Shown: positions 34,459-41,497 of the stretch, in pieces
How the letters are laid out: each line of letters opens with the position of its first letter
Numbering within the stretch: the stretch's first letter is position 1
Assembly (NCBI RefSeq): GCF_004798685.1
Contig: NZ_CP039291.1
Span: 434,001-498,000 of the forward strand
Direction of reading: 5' to 3'
Source of the DNA: Cellulomonas shaoxiangyii
Lineage (GTDB): Bacteria; Actinomycetota; Actinomycetes; Actinomycetales; Cellulomonadaceae
Length of the DNA: 64,000 bases
Translations under genes and position numbers: made by a program
Notes under the pieces: model-generated
What the model was told of the DNA's origin: nothing
The model's input: only the letters and a program-made list of their open reading frames with translations
The model's database searches: none

Positions 34459-35790
34459 TCAGCCGATGGCCGCCTGGACCTCGGTGACGAACTGCTCGGC
34501 GCCCTGCTCGGGAGTCAGGGAACCGAAGAGCACCTCCTGGTTGACGCGGCGGATGATCTCCGCGACCTCACCGGCACCGACGGGGGGCACCGCGGGGCCG
34601 TCGACGATCTCGTCCTCGAGGTCCGCGAGGAACTCGGCGGCGAGCTTGTCGGTCTCCGCGAACTCGTCCTGGACCGCGGCGCGGACGTCCGTGTTGGCCG
34701 GCAGGCCACGGTCGGACAGCAGGATCTCGCCGGCCGCCGTGTCGTTGAGCAGGAAGTCGACGAGCAGCGCCGCCTCCTCCGGGTGCTCGGAGCGCGCCGA
34801 GACGGAGTAGTACATGGCCGGCTTGAAGTACATGCCGGTCCGCTCGCCGGCGGCCTCGCCCGGCACGCGCAGCAGCTGCAGCTCGCGGCCGGACGCCTCC
34901 TGGATGGCGGTGAGCTGGTTGGACCAGAACCACGCCATCGCACCCTTGTTGGTGCCGATGAGCGACTGCTCCGGGCCGCCCGCGTCGACCTCGACCGACG
35001 TCGCCGCGTCGGGCGTGCCGCCGCCCGTCTGCATGTCGAGCGAGTGCTGCCACCACTGCGCCATCGTCTCGGGCTCGAACCCGAGCGTGCCGTCCTCGGT
35101 GTACAGCGCCTCGCCCTGCTGGCGGGCGAAGATCGAGAAGCCCGGCTCGTTGAAGCCGTAGTCCTGCGCGCCGCGGATCGCACCGTCGGTCTTCGTGCTG
35201 ATCTCGTTCGCGATCTCGACGTAGTCGTCCCACGTCCACGTGGAGTCGTCCGGCATCTCGACGCCGGCCTCGGCGAACGCCTGCGGGTCGGCGACCACGG
35301 AGTACACGTTGACCCCGGTGGCGACGCCGTACAGCTTGTCGTCGATGGTCCCGGAGGCGAGCACGTTCTCGTCGATCTTGGACGTGTCCACGTCGAGCTC
35401 GTTGACGTCGGCCAGGACGCCGCGGTCGGCGTAGTCGGCCAGGAACCGCTCCTCCTGGGTGATGACGTCCGGCGCGTCGCCGCCCGCGACGCCGACGGCG
35501 AGCTTGTCGAAGTAGCTCGTCCAGTCCGTGTAGTCGGGCTCGACCGTGATGTTCGGGTACTTCTCCTCGAACGCGGCGATGACCTCCTGGGTCAGCGCGT
35601 GCCGGCTGTCCGAGCCCCACCACGACCAGCGGATCGTGACGGGCTCGTCCGAGTCGGAGCCGGGGTCGCCGCTCGGGGCGGCGCCGCCGGTGTCGCCGGA
35701 GCCCCCGGCGCAGGCGGTCAGGACGAGGGCGCCGGCCGCGAGCAGCGCTCCGGTTCGCAGCAGGTGACGACGGGGGTTGGGGGTGCGCAT
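34459..35790 (-). CDS. Sugar ABC importer, substrate-binding lipoprotein
   Basis: A 443-residue solute-binding lipoprotein: Arg-rich n-region, hydrophobic core, lipobox LTAC with Cys27, Gly/Ser/Asp linker, then VTIRWSWWGSDSRHALTQEV as start of the binding domain. It is the last gene of a permease-permease-binding-protein operon divergent from the LacI-PmoA gene. Ligand unknown; operators of the AACCGGTT class in the shared promoter suggest control by that regulator. Start is ATG 35790 with AAGGAGA about 7 bases upstream. Confidence 0.9.
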   Translation of the reverse strand: MRTPNPRRHLLRTGALLAAGALVLTACAGGSGDTGGAAPSGDPGSDSDEPVTIRWSWWGSDSRHALTQEVIAAFEEKYPNITVEPDYTDWTSYFDKLAVGVAGGDAPDVITQEERFLADYADRGVLADVNELDVDTSKIDENVLASGTIDDKLYGVATGVNVYSVVADPQAFAEAGVEMPDDSTWTWDDYVEIANEISTKTDGAIRGAQDYGFNEPGFSIFARQQGEALYTEDGTLGFEPETMAQWWQHSLDMQTGGGTPDAATSVEVDAGGPEQSLIGTNKGAMAWFWSNQLTAIQEASGRELQLLRVPGEAAGERTGMYFKPAMYYSVSARSEHPEEAALLVDFLLNDTAAGEILLSDRGLPANTDVRAAVQDEFAETDKLAAEFLADLEDEIVDGPAVPPVGAGEVAEIIRRVNQEVLFGSLTPEQGAEQFVTEVQAAIG

Positions 35791-35887
35791 GGCTCTCCTT
35801 GGGTGAGCGGACGGCGGTGTCCGTGCAGGGATGGGGAGGTGCTGACCGCTGTTGTGCAGGGGTGGTGCTGTGCGTGGGCCGGGACGG

Positions 35888-36829
35888 CTACTTGATGCCG
35901 GTCGTGGCGATGCCCTTGACCAGGTACTTCTGGCCGAAGAGGAAGGCCAGGAACACGGGGACGATCGACACGATCGACATGGCGAACATCGGCCCCCACG
36001 AGCTCTGGCCCGTGGAGTCGAGGAAGGTGCGCAGCGCGACGGGTGCGGTGTGCATCTCGGGGCTGGTCAGGAAGATCAGCTGGCTGAAGAAGTCGTTCCA
36101 GGTCCAGATGAACGTGAAGATCGCGGTGGTGGCGAGCGCCGGCAGCGCGAGCGGCATCATGATCAGCGTGTAGATGCGCCCGTGCCCGCAGCCGTCGAGC
36201 CGGGCGGCCTCGTCCAGCTCGCGGGGAATTCCGCGGAAGAACTGCACCATGAGGAACACGAAGAAGGCGTCCGTGGCGAGCAGCTTGGGCACGACGAGCG
36301 GCCAGAACGTGTTGATCCAGCCCACCTGCGAGAACATGATGTACTGCGGGACGATGATCACGTGGATCGGCAGCATGATCGTCATGAGCATGATGGCGAA
36401 CCAGACCCTGCGGCCCCGGAACTCCAGGCGCGCGAACGCGTAGGCGGCCATCGAGCAGGCGATGAGGTTGCCGACGAGGGAACCCAGCACCACGATCGCC
36501 GAGTTCATCAGGTAGTGCCCGAACGGCCTGCCGAGCGCGTTCCAGCCCTCGGTGTAGTTCGAGAGGTCGGTCTCGGCGGGGATGAGCGACAGGTCCCGGA
36601 AGATCAGGTCCGTCGGCTTGATCGAGCTCACGAGCAGCCAGATCAGCGGGTAGATCATCACGACCGCGAGGGCGACGAGCCCCACGTGCTTGAGCACGGA
36701 GCGGACGTGGGAGCGCCACCGCGAGGGGCGGCGGGAGTGGCCGGCCTCCGCGGCGAGCGCGCTGGTGCGGGCGGCGAGCGCGCCCGGGGTGGCGGTGGCG
36801 GGTTCGGTGCGCACGCGGACCTCAGTCAT
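35888..36829 (-). CDS. Sugar ABC importer permease (MalG-like)
   Basis: A 313-residue permease with an Ala-rich cytoplasmic N terminus and six membrane segments; EAA loop RELDEAARLDGCGHGRIYTL. It overlaps the upstream permease by 8 bases and pairs with it. The 97-base gap to the binding-protein gene shows no obvious hairpin. No ATPase gene in the operon. Confidence 0.92.
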   Translation of the reverse strand: MTEVRVRTEPATATPGALAARTSALAAEAGHSRRPSRWRSHVRSVLKHVGLVALAVVMIYPLIWLLVSSIKPTDLIFRDLSLIPAETDLSNYTEGWNALGRPFGHYLMNSAIVVLGSLVGNLIACSMAAYAFARLEFRGRRVWFAIMLMTIMLPIHVIIVPQYIMFSQVGWINTFWPLVVPKLLATDAFFVFLMVQFFRGIPRELDEAARLDGCGHGRIYTLIMMPLALPALATTAIFTFIWTWNDFFSQLIFLTSPEMHTAPVALRTFLDSTGQSSWGPMFAMSIVSIVPVFLAFLFGQKYLVKGIATTGIK

Positions 36830-37766
36830 CGTAGAAGACCCAGAACTTGGAGGCGACGAAGTTGATCGCCGTGAGCGCGGCGACGATGAGCACGAGCAGC
36901 CACGCCATCGCGGACGCGTAGCCCATGTCGAACGCGGTGAACCCGCGCTGGTACAGGTAGAGCGTGTAGAACATCGTCGAGTCGGCCGGGCCGCCCGTGC
37001 CGCCGCTGACGACGAACGCCTGCGTGAACGACTGGAACGCGCCGATCACCTGCAGCACGAGGTTGAAGAACACGATCGGCGTGAGCAGCGGCAGCGTGAT
37101 GTGGAAGAACTGCCGCACGCGTCCCGCACCGTCGATCGACGCCGCCTCGTAGTACATCTCCGGGATCTGCCGCAGGCCGGCGAGGAAGATGATCATCGGG
37201 GCACCGAACGTCCACACGTGCAGCAGCACGAGCGTCCACAGCGCCGTCTCCGGGTCGGAGACCCAGCCGCGGCCGGGAACCCCGAAGAACGCCAGGAACG
37301 CGTTGACGAGACCCTCGACGCCGAACACCTGCCGCCAGAGGATCGCGATCGCCACGGACCCGCCCAGCAGCGACGGCAGGTAGAACACCGAGCGGTAGAA
37401 CGGCAGGCCGCGCATGCCACGGTCGAGCAGCAGCGCCAGCCCGAGCGCGGCGAGGAGCTGCAGCGGCACGCCCACGAGCACGTACGTGAAGGTCACGCGC
37501 AGCGCGTTGTGCAGACGCGTGTCCTCGAGCATCCGCGTGAAGTTCTCCGTGCCCACCCACTCGGGTGGCGCGAGGAGGCTGTAGTCGGTGAACGACAGGT
37601 ACGCCGACGCGACCATCGGGCCGACGGTGACCAGGAAGAGCCCGGCGAACCACGGGGCGAGGAACACGGCGGCGGCCCGGCCGTCACCGCGGCGCAGGGG
37701 CGCGCGACCGGGCGAGCGGCTCGGGCCTGAGCGCGCCGTGCGGCGCAGCTCGGAGACCACGGACAT
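36822..37766 (-). CDS. Sugar ABC importer permease (MalF-like)
   Basis: A 314-residue permease, six membrane segments, EAA loop MYYEAASIDGAGRVRQFFHI. First gene of the operon; its promoter lies in the region shared with the LacI-PmoA regulator, which contains two palindromic operators at 37882-37899 and 37930-37941. The start is the ATG at 37766. Order permease-permease-binding protein is less common than binding protein first. Confidence 0.92.
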   Translation of the reverse strand: MSVVSELRRTARSGPSRSPGRAPLRRGDGRAAAVFLAPWFAGLFLVTVGPMVASAYLSFTDYSLLAPPEWVGTENFTRMLEDTRLHNALRVTFTYVLVGVPLQLLAALGLALLLDRGMRGLPFYRSVFYLPSLLGGSVAIAILWRQVFGVEGLVNAFLAFFGVPGRGWVSDPETALWTLVLLHVWTFGAPMIIFLAGLRQIPEMYYEAASIDGAGRVRQFFHITLPLLTPIVFFNLVLQVIGAFQSFTQAFVVSGGTGGPADSTMFYTLYLYQRGFTAFDMGYASAMAWLLVLIVAALTAINFVASKFWVFYDD

Positions 37767-37881
37767 CGTCGATCACCTCTTCGTGCTCGGCGTCACTCCC
37801 GCGCGTCGTCGCCCGGGAGGCCCTGGTTCGCGGTGTCCCGTTCGTCCGGTTCCCGCTCGGCGGGCGGGCGGTGCGGACGGT

Positions 37882-37941
37882 CCGGAAACCGGTTCCCGGC
37901 CGGGACGCTACCACGCGGCGGCGGCCGTGGGAACCGGTTTC
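37882..37941. promoter_or_regulatory. Two AACCGGTT-type LacI operators in divergent promoter
   Basis: CCGGAAACCGGTTCCCGG at 37882-37899 (one mismatched pair in 18 bp) and GGAACCGGTTTC at 37930-37941 (one mismatched pair) share the core AACCGGTT. Centres are 45 bp apart. They lie between the importer operon and the LacI-PmoA gene, so autoregulation and control of the importer by that protein is the simplest reading. Confidence 0.75.
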
Positions 37942-38030
37942 TGGTGGTGTATGGTCCGGACGAGCGGGGCCCGGACGCGTCGACGGCGACGCGGTCGGCG
38001 GGGCCCGCCGGAGCGAGCAGGAGGCCGCAC

Positions 38031-40013
38031 GTGCCCACAGAACGGCCGCAGACCCGCTGGCCGCGCGGCGCCACGACGATCGCCGAGGTCGCCACGGCCG
38101 CCGGCGTGTCCCGCGCGACCGTCTCGCGCGTCATGAACGGGCGCGACACGGTCGACGCGGAGCTCGCGGCGCGCGTCAAGGAGGTCGCGGCCCGGCTGCA
38201 GTACCGCCCCAGCAACGTGGCGCGCAGCCTCTCGCTCGGGCGCACCGACACCGTGGCCGTCGTCGTCCCGGACCTCGCCAACCCGATGTTCCAGCAGGTG
38301 CTGCGCGGGGTCGCGGCGGCCGCCGCGGACGCCGGCTACCGCGTGCTCGTGGCCGACACCGCGGAGCACGCCGGGGACGAGGAGAAGGTCGTCGTCGACG
38401 CCCGGATGCGCTGCGACGCGCTCGTGCTCGTCTCGCCCCGCATGCCCGAGCGCGCGCTGCGCGCCCTGCTGCCCCAGGTGCGGCCGGCCGTCGTCGTCAA
38501 CCGTGCGCCCGACGGCACGACGCCCACGCTCGAGATCGACTACGCGCACGGCATCGGGCAGATCGTCGACCACCTGCTCGGGCTCGGCCACCGCCACCTG
38601 CTCTACCTGGCCGGCCCGCCCGAGAGCGCGTCGCACCTGCGCCGCCTGGAGGCGCTGCGGGTCGCCGCGGCCCACCGCTCCGGCGTCCGGCTCTCCGAGA
38701 TGCCCGCGGGCGCCAGCGTCGAGGCCGGCTACGCCGTGGCCGGCGACGTGCTCGCGGCGCGGCCCACCGCGGTCGTCGCGTACAACGACCTCGTCGCGTT
38801 CGGCCTGCTCGCGCGGCTCAACGAGCTGGGTGTGGCCGTGCCCGGCGACCTGTCCATCGTCGGGTTCGACGACATCGAGCTGGCGCGTTTCGCCACCCCG
38901 TCGCTGACGACGGCGGCGGTGCCGCAGGCCGAGCTGGGACGGCTGGCGTGGGAGCACCTGCGCCCCCTCCTGGCGGGAGGAGAGCCCGTGCAGGACCCCG
39001 CGCCCATCCGCCCGACGCTCGCCGTGCGCGCGAGCACCGGCCCCGTGCCCCCGTCCGTCCGCCTCGCCCGCGCCGCCGAGGGCGGCGCCCCGCAGGCCGC
39101 GGCGGACCCGCTGCGCGACGTGGCGTGGCGGCTGGAGGCCGGCGTGCCCGCCGCCGAGGCGACCGCGGACCTGATCGGCGCGTCCAGCGCCGCGCACCAC
39201 GGCGAGCTGCCGCTCGCGCGCTACGTCACCGGTGCCGACCTGCCGCCCGTGCACGCACGGCGCCCGTACCTGCACCCCGTGCACACCGCGGGCGGGACCG
39301 CCCTCACCGACGTCAGCCCCGTCGACCACCGCCACCACTACGGGATGTCGTTCGCCGTGCCCGTGGTCAACGGCACGTCCTACTGGGGCGGGCGGACGTT
39401 CCTGCGCGACGAGGGCCCGACGCTGCTGCCGAACCACGGCCGGCAGGTGCCGCGGTCGCGTCGCGTCGTTGGCGGCACCCTGGTCGAGGACGTCGCCTGG
39501 CTCGACGAGCGGGACGAGCCGCTGCTGCGCGAGGACCGCACGCTCGAGGCGCACCCGTGGGCGGACGCCCGCGCGTGGCTGCTGCGCTGGTCCAGCACGC
39601 TGCACGCCGAGCACGGCGAGCTGCGCATCGAGAGCCCCGCGACCAACGGGCGGCCGCAGGCCGGGTACGGCGGGCTGTTCTGGCGGCTCGCCGCCGCCGA
39701 CACGACGTCCGTGCTGGGCGAGGGCCTCGCGGGGGAGCAGGCCGTGCACGGCAGCCGCTCGCCGTGGCTGGCGTTCGTGCAGCGGCGCGAGCTGGCGTCC
39801 GCGACGCTCCTGCTGGTGCAGCCGCCCGAGCAGCTGCGGCCGTGGTTCGTGCGCGTGGCCGAGTACCCGGGTGCCGGCCCGGCGCTCGCGTGGGACTCGG
39901 TGACGCGCGTGCCGGCCGGCGGGACGCTCGAGGCCGGCCTCGCGGCCGTGCTCGTCGACCGGGCGCTCGGCGCCGACGAGGCGGCCGAGCTGGCGGCGCG
40001 GGCATGGGCGTGA
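38031..40013 (+). CDS. LacI-family repressor fused to PmoA/DUF6807 domain
   Basis: A 660-residue protein. Residues 15-70 are a LacI headpiece (TIAEVATAAGVSRATVSRVM with hinge PSNVARSLSLG), 74-340 a periplasmic-binding-like sensor ending VVGFDDIELARFATPSL-type sequence, and about 385-655 a PmoA-like (DUF6807) domain with YLHPVHTAGG (413-422), DHRHHYGM (432-439), YWGGRTF and GYGGLFWR. Normal LacI proteins end near residue 340. AGGAGG stands 6 bases before GTG 38031; upstream in-frame starts are discounted. The fused domain resembles the free PmoA protein at 53089. It may let the repressor sense or process a sugar-derived ligand; inference. A Gfo/Idh gene overlaps its end. Confidence 0.88.
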   Translation: MPTERPQTRWPRGATTIAEVATAAGVSRATVSRVMNGRDTVDAELAARVKEVAARLQYRPSNVARSLSLGRTDTVAVVVPDLANPMFQQVLRGVAAAAADAGYRVLVADTAEHAGDEEKVVVDARMRCDALVLVSPRMPERALRALLPQVRPAVVVNRAPDGTTPTLEIDYAHGIGQIVDHLLGLGHRHLLYLAGPPESASHLRRLEALRVAAAHRSGVRLSEMPAGASVEAGYAVAGDVLAARPTAVVAYNDLVAFGLLARLNELGVAVPGDLSIVGFDDIELARFATPSLTTAAVPQAELGRLAWEHLRPLLAGGEPVQDPAPIRPTLAVRASTGPVPPSVRLARAAEGGAPQAAADPLRDVAWRLEAGVPAAEATADLIGASSAAHHGELPLARYVTGADLPPVHARRPYLHPVHTAGGTALTDVSPVDHRHHYGMSFAVPVVNGTSYWGGRTFLRDEGPTLLPNHGRQVPRSRRVVGGTLVEDVAWLDERDEPLLREDRTLEAHPWADARAWLLRWSSTLHAEHGELRIESPATNGRPQAGYGGLFWRLAAADTTSVLGEGLAGEQAVHGSRSPWLAFVQRRELASATLLLVQPPEQLRPWFVRVAEYPGAGPALAWDSVTRVPAGGTLEAGLAAVLVDRALGADEAAELAARAWA

Positions 40014-41299
40014 CGGGCCGGGACGCGGGTGCGGACTCGGTGGGTGCGGGCGCCGTGGGTGGGGACGCCGTGGGTGCGGGCGGGTCGGGCTCCGACGCGC
40101 CGGGCGTGCGCGCGGCCCACGTCGCCGAGGTCGCCGTCGTCGGCGTGCACGGCCACGGCGCGTCCCACCTGCGGACCGTGCGGGCGCTGGCCGCCGCCGG
40201 ACGCGCGCGGCTCGCGGCCGTCGTCGACCCGCGGCCCGTCGCCGGCACCGGGCTGACCGAGCCGGACGCCGACGGCGCCGGTCCGCTCGTCCCGCCGGAC
40301 GCGCGCTGGTACCCGTCCCTCGACGCGCTGCTCGCCGCCGCGCCGCCGGACGTCGTCGTCCTCTCCACGCCGATCCACACCCACCTGCCGCTCGCGACCG
40401 CGGCGCTGCGGGCCGGCTGCGACGTGCTCCTCGAGAAGCCGACCGTCGCGACGCTCGCGGAGCACGCCGAGCTGGTCGACGTCGTGCGTGCCACCGGGCG
40501 GCGCTGCCAGGTCGGGTTCCAGACGTTCGGCTCCGGCGCCGCCGACGAGCTGACGCGCCTCGTCGCGTCCGGCGAGCTCGGCGAGGTCACGACCGTCGGG
40601 GCGGTGGGCACGTGGGTGCGCCCCCGGGCGTACTACGCCCGCGCCGCGTGGGCCGGCCGACGCTCGCTCGACGGCGTGCCGGTGGTCGACGGCGTCGTGA
40701 CGAACCCCCTCGCGCACGCGGTCGCGACCGCCCTGAGGGTCGCCGGCGCGACGCGTGCCGAGGACGTCGCGTCGGTCGACGTCGAGCTGTTCCACGCGCA
40801 CCCGATCGAGGCGGACGACACGTCGTCCGTCGTCGTCACCACGACGAACGGGCGCACGGTCGCCGCCGGGCTCACGCTGTGCGCGCCGGAGCGGTCGCTC
40901 GCGACCGTCGTCGTGCGCGGCACGCAGGGCGAGGCGACGCTGCGCTACGAGGCGGACGAGCTCGACGTGCGCACCGCGCGGGGCGCCCGCACGATCCGGA
41001 CGGGCCGGCGTGACCTGCTCGCCGACCTGCTCGACGCGCGGCTCGACCCGGCCGTGCGCCTGCGCTGCGACGTCGAGGCCACGGGCGCGTTCATGGCCGT
41101 GCTCGAGGCGGTGCGCACCGCGCCGGACCCGCGGGCCGTGCCGGACGCGCTCGTCACGTGGGTCGGCGCGGGCCAGGAGGCGCACCCGGTCGTCGCCGAC
41201 GTCGAGGCGTGGTGCGCCGCCGTCGCCGAGCGCGGCGCGGGCTTCGGGGCCGTCGGTGCACCGTGGGCGACGGCCCTGCGCCCGGCCGCCGCGCCCTGA
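40010..41299 (+). CDS. Gfo/Idh/MocA-family oxidoreductase
   Basis: A 429-residue NAD(P)-dependent oxidoreductase. After an Ala/Gly-rich leader (about 30 residues) the Rossmann fold begins VAEVAVVGVHGHGASHLRTV, and the EKP motif is LLEKPTVATLAEH. Such enzymes oxidise or reduce sugars and inositols. GTG 40010 overlaps the LacI-PmoA stop by 4 bases; ATG 40004 is an in-frame alternative. The overlap means the enzyme is made together with the regulator. Substrate unknown, perhaps the sugar brought in by the divergent importer. Confidence 0.85.
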   Translation: MTGRDAGADSVGAGAVGGDAVGAGGSGSDAPGVRAAHVAEVAVVGVHGHGASHLRTVRALAAAGRARLAAVVDPRPVAGTGLTEPDADGAGPLVPPDARWYPSLDALLAAAPPDVVVLSTPIHTHLPLATAALRAGCDVLLEKPTVATLAEHAELVDVVRATGRRCQVGFQTFGSGAADELTRLVASGELGEVTTVGAVGTWVRPRAYYARAAWAGRRSLDGVPVVDGVVTNPLAHAVATALRVAGATRAEDVASVDVELFHAHPIEADDTSSVVVTTTNGRTVAAGLTLCAPERSLATVVVRGTQGEATLRYEADELDVRTARGARTIRTGRRDLLADLLDARLDPAVRLRCDVEATGAFMAVLEAVRTAPDPRAVPDALVTWVGAGQEAHPVVADVEAWCAAVAERGAGFGAVGAPWATALRPAAAP

Positions 41300-41320
41300 C
41301 GGCGTCGCACGGGTCCCGCC

Positions 41321-41460
41321 GAGGTCGCTGGTTCCGCGTCGAGATCGCCGCCCGGCACCGGCGAACTCGGCGCTGCACCGGCGAGCTCGGCGCTGGACCG
41401 GCGAACTCGGCGTTGGACCGGTGGGCGCGGCGTTGGGCCGGTGGGCGCGCCGCGGCCGGT
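41321..41460. repeat. 20-bp-period tandem repeat after Gfo/Idh gene
   Basis: Seven consecutive units on an exact 20-bp grid starting at 41321. The core unit is GCGAACTCGGCGCTGCACCG (41361), with GCGAGCTCGGCGCTGGACCG (41381) and GCGAACTCGGCGTTGGACCG (41401); outer units are degenerate (GAGATCGCCGCCCGGCACCG at 41341). The same unit, on the other strand, forms the tract at 61761-61860. Confidence 0.8.
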
Positions 41461-41497
41461 GCCGGCGCGGGGTGTCCGCACCGGCACCGGCCGTCGG

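Noticed and set aside
37871..40003. Upstream extension of the Gfo/Idh frame through the LacI-PmoA gene
   Set aside because: Composition is Arg/Ala/Pro only and it lies in another frame of a well supported gene.
41321..41460. Regularly spaced repeats considered as a CRISPR array
   Set aside because: Units are contiguous 20-mers without unique spacers and no cas gene is present.
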